64,000 nt of DNA from Solirubrobacteraceae bacterium (lineage in GTDB: Bacteria; Actinomycetota; Thermoleophilia; Solirubrobacterales; Solirubrobacteraceae): contig JANWIP010000010.1 in assembly GCA_025449845.1 (NCBI GenBank), positions 62,001 to 126,000 of the forward strand, in the 5' to 3' direction. How positions within the stretch are numbered: position 1 is the first letter of the stretch; the number at the start of each line of letters is the position of its first letter. Shown here piece after piece: positions 32,752 through 40,891 of the stretch. The notes beneath the pieces are model-generated. The model saw nothing but the letters and a program-made list of their open reading frames with translations. It searched no databases and had not been told where the DNA came from. Both the position numbers and the translations under genes were made by a program.

Positions 32752-33291
32752 ATGATGACCCCTGACGCTCAACCACCCCACGCCGATCGCGAGAGTCACG
32801 CCGGTCGCTCCGGGCGCCGGGAGACGGACCTTGAGCGTCTGGATCGCAATTTGGAGGAGATGACCGGCGAGCTGCGTGTGGTCGTCACGGGCGTACAGGT
32901 GCTCTTTGCCTTTCTCTTGATCGTGCCGTTCAACACCGGGTTCGCGCATGTCGGAGATTTCGAGCGCACCGTGTATTTCGTGACGCTGGTGTTGGCGGCG
33001 CTCGCAGCGGTCTGCATGATCGCGCCATCTGCTGAGCATCGCTTTCTTTTCCGTCACGACGACAAGCGCCACATCGTGTTCAACTCAAACCGCGTGGTGA
33101 TCGCGGGCCTGGTGTGCTTGGCGCTCGCGATGTGTGGCTGTCTGCTGCTTGTCACGACCAAGTTGTTTGGTGTGAGCGCGGGTGTGGTGACGGCGGCGCT
33201 GGGCGCGGTCCCGTTTGTACTGCTGTGGTTCGTGCTGCCGCTGAGGAGATTGCGCCTGCTCGACGAGCGCGACCCGACTCGACGACGGTAG
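32752..33291 (+). CDS. DUF6328-like four-helix membrane protein
   Basis: A 179-residue protein: polar N-terminus, then ELRVVVTGVQVLFAFLLIVP and the motif PSAEHRFLFRHDDKR between helices. Two more helices and an Arg-rich tail follow. Resembles the DUF6328 family of unknown function. A weak GGGTAG lies six bases before its start. Confidence 0.7.
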   Translation: MMTPDAQPPHADRESHAGRSGRRETDLERLDRNLEEMTGELRVVVTGVQVLFAFLLIVPFNTGFAHVGDFERTVYFVTLVLAALAAVCMIAPSAEHRFLFRHDDKRHIVFNSNRVVIAGLVCLALAMCGCLLLVTTKLFGVSAGVVTAALGAVPFVLLWFVLPLRRLRLLDERDPTRRR

Positions 33292-33341
33292 CGCGTCGGC
33301 GGCTTCGCCGCATGGCTAGTGAGCGACTGGCTTCACCGTTT

Positions 33342-33652
33342 TCAGAACAGGGTGTCGGCGTCGGTGATCTTCGCTCGCATGTTGGTTTTCATCATTTGTA
33401 GAGCAGCGTCAGCGAGGTGCTCGTGAATGTGCGCCACGGCGTCGCGGGGGACGATGACTTGGAAGTGACGGACGTAGGCGTCCAGGGCGGAGTAGAGGAC
33501 GCACTGCTCGGCGACTTGGCCGGTCGCGCTCGCGCGATCAGCGCCTGCATGACGGGCAGCACCTCCTCGACGGAGTCCCTCAGCGTGTCGGCGTCGTCGT
33601 GCTCGTAGCGGTTGAGCATGTCGATGACGATCAGCGCGGTGCCTGGGGCCAT
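33342..33652 (-). pseudogene. Isochorismatase-family hydrolase with internal deletion
   Basis: The start MAPGTALIVIDMLNRYEHDD and helix VLPVMQALIARAR match the N-terminus of isochorismatase-like hydrolases with the catalytic Asp. The next DNA reads in another frame as the family end: GQVAEQCVLYSALDAYVRHF, then VVPRDAVAH-like IVPRDAVAHIHEHLADAAL, with the catalytic Cys. About 100 central residues, including the catalytic Lys, are missing. The two halves meet near 33525 with a frame change, so the gene is dead. It follows the DUF892 gene by ten bases. Confidence 0.75.
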
Positions 33653-33662
33653 CGGCCTGCCC

Positions 33663-34304
33663 TCAGCGTTTGGCGGGGGTACGTTTCGCTTTGGCTTTAT
33701 TCGTAGCGGCTCGTTTGGGGCGTGCCCTGGTGGTTGCTTTGCGGCGTTGCGCGGGCGGGATCTCGGCTTGTACGACGGCTTTCGTGAGGACCGGGATCTG
33801 GCGCTCGAGGAAGCTAGCCATGCTTTGCTCCTCACGGCGGATCGCGCGTGCGAGCTTGGCGGTTTGGGTGTCGCCGAGCGTTTCGGCGAGCGTCTCGATC
33901 GCGGTGTAGGTCGCGATCTCCTCGTGCTCGTCGGCGTACTCGCTCTTGGCGTTCTTGAGCATCTTCTCCTGCTCGCCGGTGCCGCGGATGGCGTGCAACG
34001 GCCCCTTCGCGGCGGCTACGGCGCGACCGGCGATCTCGACTGCGGCGCCGGCGCCTTTGGCGATCGGGTCAAGGCCCTCGATCGGCACTGTCTGCGGGGT
34101 GCCGCCGAGCTGCTTCACTCGTTTCTCGAGCTCGCGGGCGTGGCGCTTGGTCTCTGTCAGGTGCTATCGCAGGCGCTTCTTGTAGGGCGCTCGGGTGGTC
34201 ATGCCGATGTGTGCTTGGAGTGCGGTTTCGAGCTCCTTCTCCTTGCCGTATGCCTCGTTGAGGTATTGCACGAGCTTGCCGTCTCGTGCGCTCAGCTCAG
34301 CCAT
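33663..34304 (-). pseudogene. DUF892 (YciE-like) ferritin-fold protein with one in-frame TAG
   Basis: A 213-codon frame starts MAELSARDGKLVQYLNEAYG at 34304 after a GGAGGG site and continues through HARELEKRVKQLGGTP, ATYTAIETLAETLGD and REEQSMASFLERQIP to a Lys/Ala/Arg-rich tail. This is the DUF892/YciE ferritin-like fold. Codon 47 is TAG (34164-34166), between APYKKRLR and HLTETKRHA, with no frame change. Either a nonsense mutation or readthrough; the parts on both sides are well conserved. A GTG restart at 34089 is possible. Confidence 0.75.
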
Positions 34305-35058
34305 CCTGCCCTCCTTCGTGTCGTGGGGTTTGGAACGTGTGTGTGAGCACGGGTGCTTTTGGTTGGTATTGGTGGTTTTTGCCCGTTTCGCGCCGTGGGA
34401 AACGATGCGGCTGTGGGCTCGGCGGCTGGCTGGAGCTGGGCGAGCAGCGGGGAGTGATCGGATAGCCCCGCCTTGCGCAGTGGGTGCAGGTAGCGGCAGC
34501 TCGTGGCCTGCCACGGCCCGGATATGAGCAGGTGGTCGAGCCTGTAGCCGCCGCCCCAGCGCGGCCATTCCCAGCTGAGCTCGCGCTGCTGGTAGCCGTG
34601 CAGCTGCCGGTAGACAGTCGTGGAACCCGTAAGCATGGAGCCCCTGGATCAGCGCCAGCTCGGCGCGGTCCCATGCCTCGCCGCGGTCGGGACGCAGACG
34701 GCCGTATTGGTCGCGTGCGAAGGTCCAGATCGTCCCGTCGGCGTGCTCCTTTCGCGGGGTGTTCAGATCGCCACAGAGCACGCGCAACCGCTGCGGCGCT
34801 GGGTTTGCCAAGTGCGCGAAGACCGCTTCGTGGGTGCGTGTCTTTGCGAGCTCTGGCTTGGGACTGGTGGGCGAGTGAACGTTGACGATTTCGCTGCCGT
34901 CCTGGAGACGCGCGGCGAGCACTCGCTCGGGCCAGGGGATGTCGGGTAGGGGGATCTCGGAGCGGTTCACGCGCGGCGGTGAGCACCCGCAGTGGACGGG
35001 GACGCTCATGTGAGTCGGGTGCTGCGAGGGTGTGGTAGCCGGCGGCTTGCAGGCTGCG
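34292..35058 (-). pseudogene. Endonuclease/exonuclease/phosphatase-family relic
   Basis: Three frames in order read AAGYHTLAAPDSHERPRPLR, then IPWPERVLAARLQDGSEIVN with VHSPTSP and VLCGDLNTPRKE (the Gly-Asp-Leu-Asn active-site motif), then GYRLDHLLISGPW and LSDHSPLLAQL (the Asp-His pair). These are successive blocks of an EEP-fold hydrolase. Frameshifts lie near 34.97 and 34.61 kb, and the N-terminal catalytic Asn/Glu region is missing. The first fragment is fused in frame to the preceding hypothetical gene. Confidence 0.7.
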
Positions 35059-35499
35059 GACCTCATCGATCAGCCGCGCCCAGTCCTCGCGGAGCGGCTG
35101 CGCCCCGAGATCCTCGATCGCGAAGGCCACAACGTCAGAGAGGCGGATCACACCGGTAGGTAGGTGGACCTTGCCGAGCCAGCGATCGCCGATATGGACG
35201 TTGGCGTGTACGTGCAGGTGCGGGCCGGTGATCGAACTCCTTCCGCTGGGATGCCAGTGATAGACGATCAACTCGCGGCCATCCTGCCCGAGGATGTAGG
35301 AGTAGGCAACGACCTCGACCCACCAGCCATCATCGGTGTCGCGCACGCGATAGTGCTCAGCGACATCGAGGCTGAGATGCTGCTCACCGCGCAGGCGAAC
35401 AGGATCGCTATCAGCCAGCGCAAGGCGATGCGGAACGGCGGCAGCGTGATAGCCGCTGACGACTACATGCGCGTTCGTAATGCAAGACAGCAGCCGCAC
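35059..35499 (-). CDS. Hypothetical protein, fused in frame to an EEP relic
   Basis: About 147 residues from a GTG start: CITNAHVVVSGYHAAAVPHR, LRGEQHLSLDVAEHYRV, VEVVAYSYILGQDGRELIVY and HWHPSG. Then come PHLHVHANVHIG and HLPTGVIRLSDVVAFAIEDL. The HWHP and PHLHVH pair looks like a conserved His cluster and the fold is beta-rich. It has no stop of its own; the frame runs on to 34297 through relic DNA. It follows a 74-residue hypothetical gene by 38 bases, so the two may be a toxin-antitoxin-like pair, which is inference only. Confidence 0.5.
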
Positions 35500-35537
35500 C
35501 GTTCGGCTGGTAGTGCTCGACGGCCTCGGCAGGCGTC

Positions 35538-35762
35538 CTACTCAGACTCGGCACGAGGCGGCAGCAGCATCGCGACGCGCATCACATCGGGATCGTCATC
35601 AATGTCGATCTCGCCGGCGTCTAAGCGCCGCTCGAACTCCTGGGCGCTGATCCCGAAATACTGGCGCGCCTTGTCATCGACCAACCGCCCCCACTCCGCG
35701 GCAGACAACTCACGAATCTCAGGGATCAGTTCGGGAAGCTCATTGTGGGTTCGCGTAGCCAT
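35538..35762 (-). CDS. Small acidic hypothetical protein
   Basis: A 74-residue acidic protein: LPELIPEIRELSAAEWGRLV, then ARQYFGISAQEFERRLDAGE, then DDDPDVMRVAMLLP. The Phe-Gly-Ile-Ser...Glu-Phe pattern looks like a short DNA- or partner-binding helix pair typical of small antitoxin-like proteins. It precedes the His-rich hypothetical gene. Family not recognised. Confidence 0.6.
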   Translation of the reverse strand: MATRTHNELPELIPEIRELSAAEWGRLVDDKARQYFGISAQEFERRLDAGEIDIDDDPDVMRVAMLLPPRAESE

Positions 35763-36179
35763 AGCAATCAGTCGTGTTGGAGAGATCGGCCGCTGGGACC
35801 GCGGTCCTTGACCCATCCATAGTACGAAACCTACGCCCACAGTATCGGCACGCGGACCGCGGCGTCCGAGACGGCTTACATCATCGGGCTGCTAAGCGAA
35901 GCGCTCACGAGGACCGAGTCGGAGCCGAGCGTAGATGGACGTGCGCTGGCAAGTCGGGTGAGCAGCAATCAATGAACTGCTCGCGACGGGCTATCAGCCG
36001 TCGATCGTTGTCGCACCGGCCGACCATGCGATCTGGAGCCGCCTTGCCGCTGACCGAAGCTGAGCCTAGTTCGGGAGCGGCGAGCCACCGCCAGCGGTCC
36101 CGAACATCTACTGACTGCGACTTTTGACTGCGACTTTTCGTCCGAACATGGCCGAACAAGACCTTGGAGGACGCCTTAT

Positions 36180-36347
36180 GCGGCTGTCCGTGACAAATCT
36201 CTGACAAAAGTCATTTCGTCCGATGCGTCCGATGTGTCCGCGAACCCAGACGTATAGGACGATTTGGACGCTGGCGGACGTATATGACACGGCTGGACAA
36301 GGTTGAGGGCCTTGTCCTGTGTAAGCGGGGTGGTGGTTCGAGTCCAC
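36180..36347 (+). repeat. Diverged direct repeat copy 1 ending in a tRNA T-arm-like sequence
   Basis: Starts GCGGCTGTCCGTGAC and ends with GGTGGTTCGAGTCCAC, which can fold as a T-arm (GGTGG, loop TTCGAGT, CCACT). Upstream parts shared with copy 2 include TTCGTCCGATGCGTCC and GTTGAGGGCCTTG. No 5' half of a tRNA is present, so this looks like an attachment-site half left by integration into a tRNA gene. Confidence 0.55.
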
Positions 36348-36733
36348 TAGCTGCAAATGGCGGCCTTTTGAGGATTTGTGACGTGTTTGTGATCGCGTAC
36401 AAGGCTGCCGTGAAACAAGTCGTGACAAATCCGAACAATTTTCCGAACGCTTTTCGGCCACTCAATCCTGACTGTTTCGCGATGTAATCGCGATTGGGGA
36501 TGATGCCTGGCTCGCCAGCGTCGGCCGCCACTGGTACCTCGATCAGGAGGGCCTCGGTGAGCAGTCGGCCTCCTCAATCGGGGTCCCCCAGCATGATCGC
36601 CTTGCCAAGTTCTCTCTCCCCCCTTCCGAGGCGTCGAGTCCATTGCGGCTGGCGAGCAACACGATCCGCGCCAGGTCGAGCGCCCTGAACTGATCCGCGC
36701 GGACTCCGAACAAAACCATGCATCACGCCTCGC

Positions 36734-36898
36734 GCGGCTGTCCGTGACCCATCTCTGACCCAAGTCAGTTCGTCCGATGCGTCCCACACGTCCCGGAAGC
36801 CGCACAAACGGACGATCCGAATGCTGGTGGACCTATATGGCGCCAGTGGACAGGGTTGAGGGCCTTGACCTGTGTAAGCGGGTGGTGGTTCGAGTCCA
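36734..36898 (+). repeat. Diverged direct repeat copy 2 ending in a tRNA T-arm-like sequence
   Basis: Same order of blocks as copy 1 with many substitutions, ending GGTGGTGGTTCGAGTCCA. The T-arm pairing is weaker than in copy 1. The two copies lie about 550 bases apart on the same strand. Confidence 0.55.
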
Positions 36899-37168
36899 TA
36901 GAAAATCCCGGCAAATCGGCTGGTATATGGGTTGACGTCAAGCCCGAAGGCTCCGAAGCACTTTGCAACGCCGTGGCAACATCCGCTGCGACGATGCGCC
37001 GACGGCGGCAAAGCAGCAACCGGCTTAGCACGTGCTTTAGAGCGAGCTACGAGCCTTATCGATCAGGCGCTGGGACCACTCCAGCACTCTTGTCTGTTTC
37101 TTTTTGCCTAGCTAGGTGAGATCATCGGATCTGGCAGCCTGCGCACATCCGCTGCCGCTCAAGAGCAG

Positions 37169-37456
37169 ATGCCAACCTCAGGAGACAGCCCTGCACTACT
37201 CAAGCCTTCGGAGGTAGCTGCCCGACTGCATGTCTCACGGTCTTGGCTCTACGACGCAGCCAAGGCCGGCCTCATCCCGCACATCAGGCTCCCCTCGGTG
37301 GGTCTCGATGGGCGAGAGGGACCGTTGCGATTCATCCCCGAGGATCTCGACGCCTGGATCGCTGAAGCACGCGCGAGCTGGACACCTGGCGCGCGGCACA
37401 ATGGCCATCGCGACCATCCCGGTACGAGACGACGAAACGGACGCATGCTCTCCTGA
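37169..37456 (+). CDS. Excisionase-like helix-turn-helix protein
   Basis: A 95-residue protein with an HTH_17/MerR-like winged-helix: LLKPSEVAARLHVSRSWLYD, then AAKAGLIPHIRLPS, then LRFIPEDLDAWIAEARASW. This layout is typical of excisionases and of small DNA-binding adaptors in mobile elements. No integrase is adjacent, so it is either an orphan of a lost element or a regulator. Confidence 0.72.
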   Translation: MPTSGDSPALLKPSEVAARLHVSRSWLYDAAKAGLIPHIRLPSVGLDGREGPLRFIPEDLDAWIAEARASWTPGARHNGHRDHPGTRRRNGRMLS

Positions 37457-37636
37457 TCGTAGCTGCGGCGCATGGCATGATTACTTCGTCTATTGGAGCA
37501 CGAGCCTTTCAACAGACTGATTGCGGATGCGGTGACACGTTCGACACCCCCATGGCCGTAGTCGGCGTACCCTACGCACGATCCGTTGCGGGCGCCGATT
37601 AGGTCAGGAGCCCACCACTCGGCATCAGCCCCGCCA

Positions 37637-39133
37637 TTAGATGAGTCGAACCGCCGATGCGAGGGTGACGGCAAACCAACCAGCTGTAATGAGTATAAAG
37701 GCGAGGAGCCAGCCGGCCTGCAGCAGCAAGTGTGACCGCAGGCGCCAATGTTGTTCTGTCCGTTGAGCAACCGTGTCAAACGTTGGAAGCAGGTATGTGG
37801 TCTTTTCCGGAAAGTCCCTCTTGAGCCACTTCCATATCTCTTTGCCCAGCTTCAGGGCGATCGAGGCCACGGCGACCACTGAGAGGATCAAGACGAGTCC
37901 GCTTTCGCCATGGCAGCCCGCGCTTACCTGTCCGACAGTGCCTACGACTATCACGAGCGCAGTCGCGAGCAGTAGTTGACCCATGAGATCTCCGCCTATG
38001 TTCTGCAGCGCTGGATATAGCGTTCGACGGATCGCCGATGGCCGCTGCTGGATCGCCGACAAGGTTATGAGAATGATGCCTGCCGTCGCGATGAACACCG
38101 TCAGGCTGATGCGCGCTGCGTCTGGCGGTGCCACGGGGTGGTTGCCGCTCCAAAGGCCACTAGAGAACAACCAGAACATCACCGACGCACAGCCGAGTCC
38201 GATCGCCGTCGCAGCGACTCGGCTCAGCCGCGTGGGGTCCTCCAGTTCCTCCCGCGCCGCGTGGTACAGCAGACTATGTATGAAGAGCCAAAGTGCCCCA
38301 GCGGCCACGAGCCCAGCGAACAACTCGATGTGTTTGGGTCGCGCGACGATATACGGCACCGCTCCCCATGCTGCACTGGCACCCAGCAGGAGCACGGCGA
38401 CGCAGAAGGCAGTTGTCCTATTGAATGGCTGCGATGCCCGTCGTCGCCTAACGTACCGTGCAAGCAGGCATAGGGTGGCTGCTCCAATGGCTGCGGCAGG
38501 GAGCAGCCACTGGTTAGCTGTTGTCGAGGGGCTTGTACACAGTGCTGGTTGCTTGAGGCCCTCTAGAACGGCAGCAAACGCCAGCAATCCGTTGACGATA
38601 AAGGTCCCGAATAGGCCGACCACGCGGAACCACGTCGCCTCCGCTCGCCTTACAAGACAGCCCTCAGCCGACCATTTAGACGCTTCGTTTTTCTCGTGCT
38701 CTGCAAGGATTTTGAATGACCGTGCAACGAAGGTCGCCGGGAGTGCGATGATAAAGGGGAGCAAGTACGCTGCGATCTTGGCGTGCGCCTGCATGTCGCC
38801 TCGGTGGAGCCAGACAATCAGGGGAACGACGAGCAGAGCGATAGACGCGACACCGCTCGCGAGCACGAGCTGCAGCCCCGTTAGGCGCTGGGGGCCATGG
38901 GCGCCGATCCGCGTCAGCATGACCGCGCCTACCCCACCGGCCGTGACGACGAGTGCGACCCAGAACGGTGGTTGGCCGACGAGCCTGGATGCTCCAAGCG
39001 CCGCGACGATCGCACACACCGCAGCCGCGGCAATCGGGCCAAGCCACCTTAGTCGGCTGATGCCGATTCGGCGGCCCCTGAGTCCGATCGCGATTGCCAA
39101 GCCAGATGTCCCAACCATGACTAGGTGAGTCAT
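37637..39133 (-). CDS. Large polytopic membrane protein, unknown function
   Basis: A 498-residue protein with about eleven to twelve hydrophobic segments, for example LRWLGPIAAAAVCAIVAALG and LLLATALVIVVGTVGQVSAG. Soluble loops are short and basic (RYVRRRRASQPFNRTT; KEIWKWLKRDFPEKT). No transporter or enzyme motif was recognised. It is monocistronic, with 140 bases to the hydrolase gene upstream on the same strand. Confidence 0.7.
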   Translation of the reverse strand: MTHLVMVGTSGLAIAIGLRGRRIGISRLRWLGPIAAAAVCAIVAALGASRLVGQPPFWVALVVTAGGVGAVMLTRIGAHGPQRLTGLQLVLASGVASIALLVVPLIVWLHRGDMQAHAKIAAYLLPFIIALPATFVARSFKILAEHEKNEASKWSAEGCLVRRAEATWFRVVGLFGTFIVNGLLAFAAVLEGLKQPALCTSPSTTANQWLLPAAAIGAATLCLLARYVRRRRASQPFNRTTAFCVAVLLLGASAAWGAVPYIVARPKHIELFAGLVAAGALWLFIHSLLYHAAREELEDPTRLSRVAATAIGLGCASVMFWLFSSGLWSGNHPVAPPDAARISLTVFIATAGIILITLSAIQQRPSAIRRTLYPALQNIGGDLMGQLLLATALVIVVGTVGQVSAGCHGESGLVLILSVVAVASIALKLGKEIWKWLKRDFPEKTTYLLPTFDTVAQRTEQHWRLRSHLLLQAGWLLAFILITAGWFAVTLASAVRLI

Positions 39134-39274
39134 GACTCAAAGCCCTCCCGCGTTGGAGGCCCCAGTGGCCGGCCCGAGGATACATCGGGGTGCGCAGGAG
39201 CGGTGCCTGTGGCACAGGACTGAAGGGCTATGGTTCGAGCACGCGCGGGTGGTAGCCGAGTCAGCAGCCGATGT

Positions 39275-40477
39275 TCATGGAAGGGGCGCAAGGGCGAGCC
39301 GTACCGCGTCGCGATAGCCGGTGGGGTCGGTGTCAAAAGCTGATACGTGATCGGCCCCGCGCACGCGGAGATAGGTGACGAGGTGACGACCACGATTAGC
39401 GAATTGGTCCGCAGTCGTGGGTGGAACGAGGGTATCAGCGGTGCCTTGGATCAGCAGGATGGGAGACCGGAGACCACTCTCACGTCGTGGCTGGTCGAAC
39501 TGACCGAAGTCGAGATGTATGCGCCACTGGAGAACTCGCTCAACCACCCACGCTGAGGAGCGTGGCAGGCCGTGTCGGGCGGCACCGTATTCGAGTGTCG
39601 CGCGCCAGTCCAATAGCGGGGAGTCCAAGACTAGCGACCGAACGTAGGCGCGGGCGGATGAATCGTGCGCGACGACGAGCGCCATCGCTCCCCCCAGCGA
39701 ATATCCGAACAGGATGACACCGGTCGCGCCATGGTTGAGCGCGTATCGAACAGCCGCGTCGACATCGTGCCACTCGGTGGCGCCGAGGTGTGTGTGGTGA
39801 TCTGGGCTCGCTGGAGCACCAACGTCGTTGCGGTATGTGATCGCGAGAGCGGGAAAGCCGAGGGCATGTACGATTCCGAGCGCGGGTAGGGTGTCCGTTC
39901 TGCTGCCTCCTAGTCCGTGAATCAGGATCGCCCACGTTTTGCGTCGTCCAGGCGCCCACCACGCTGGTGCACCACCAAGTGGCGTAGGCACGACGACATT
40001 CGTAAACGAAATACCGAGTGCGCTGCGCGGATCCCCGACATACGGGTTGACCTGTATGCCGACATGCTCACCTCGAGACAGACGTCCCGCCGAGATTGCC
40101 ACCAGTCGTCGGGTGACGCTGCGCGAATCTTTGGAAAGGACACCTCCGACTCGCGCGTCCCCCTTGGGCCACGAGAGCCGAAAGTTCCCTGGCTCGCTTG
40201 CGTCCGGACCGTTTGTTAGCAGGACGCGATGTCTTGTCTGATCTACTTCGAGGACAACAAGGGGATACGTGTCATGCACGTGGGTCACTTCGATGAGGCG
40301 GTCAGTTACGTACCAGCCGGCAACCAGGAGGCTGGCTGAGACGACGATCAGGGCAGTGAGCGCGTAATACACGACGCGTCGCCGGCGCGCCCGACGGTGG
40401 TTGCGGACCAAACCCGACCGGCGCGGGTCCGCTCTCGTTACGTATGCCTTGCGGACAGCTCGGACGACGGCTCGCAT
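39275..40477 (-). CDS. Membrane-anchored alpha/beta-hydrolase
   Basis: A 400-residue protein. A basic N-terminus (NHRRARRRR) is followed by a helix (YYALTALIVVSASLLVAGWY), placing the catalytic domain outside. ILIHGLGGSRTDT is the oxyanion loop, GYSLGG holds the nucleophile Ser, GTADTLVPP the acid Asp and GADHVSAF the His. Resembles serine aminopeptidase/lysophospholipase-type hydrolases (abhydrolase). Substrate unknown. RBS GGAAAG precedes the ATG. Confidence 0.82.
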   Translation of the reverse strand: MRAVVRAVRKAYVTRADPRRSGLVRNHRRARRRRVVYYALTALIVVSASLLVAGWYVTDRLIEVTHVHDTYPLVVLEVDQTRHRVLLTNGPDASEPGNFRLSWPKGDARVGGVLSKDSRSVTRRLVAISAGRLSRGEHVGIQVNPYVGDPRSALGISFTNVVVPTPLGGAPAWWAPGRRKTWAILIHGLGGSRTDTLPALGIVHALGFPALAITYRNDVGAPASPDHHTHLGATEWHDVDAAVRYALNHGATGVILFGYSLGGAMALVVAHDSSARAYVRSLVLDSPLLDWRATLEYGAARHGLPRSSAWVVERVLQWRIHLDFGQFDQPRRESGLRSPILLIQGTADTLVPPTTADQFANRGRHLVTYLRVRGADHVSAFDTDPTGYRDAVRLALAPLP

Positions 40478-40891
40478 TTACTCTTTCCAGAATCCCATTG
40501 GCCGTGCATCCTTCCGACAGGTTCGGCTATTAGTGGGGTAAATTATCGCGTTCGCCCGGCCGCGGGCCGGCGTGCTTACGGGAATCGGCCTGGGTGTGCG
40601 GCAACAGCACAACCTGAAGATAACGAACGCAGCGTCGGCGCTCCAGCCTCTGTACGCCGCCCGCAGATCACACGCGAGCGGCTCCGCCTCGCCGAGTAAT
40701 CGTACCGGCGGGGAGCCGCCGAGACGGGCTTAGATACCTGCGTGAGCCCTTGTGCCAGCCGGACAACGGACCATCCGAGATCGTCCGCCGCTGTCCAACG
40801 GCGCGCTACTTGGCCCTGGCGATGCGGTAGTGCGCAGGTCGCCAGTCCAGACTGCCGAGCCTCGTCCTGTCGCCACGCTGGGCCGGGGACC
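40478..40891. other. Intergenic, nothing recognised
   Basis: A 414-base stretch between the hydrolase start and the SIR2-TPR stop. Open frames crossing it are Arg/Ser-rich shadows without ribosome sites. It presumably holds the hydrolase promoter. Confidence 0.5.

Larger units (their letters stand above)
35763..37168. other. 1.4-kb intergenic region with phage/att-like remains
   Basis: No intact gene was found. It holds two diverged copies of a 165-bp repeat. Near 35.97-36.06 kb a 33-codon plus-strand open stretch, flanked by stops, reads INELLATGYQPSIVVAPADH then AIWSRLA, which resembles part of a phage capsid protein. All longer frames here are low-complexity shadows. Confidence 0.5.

Noticed and set aside
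36310-36350. Complete tRNA gene at the T-arm-like repeat
   Set aside because: No 5' acceptor strand, D-arm or convincing anticodon arm is found upstream; treated as an attachment remnant.
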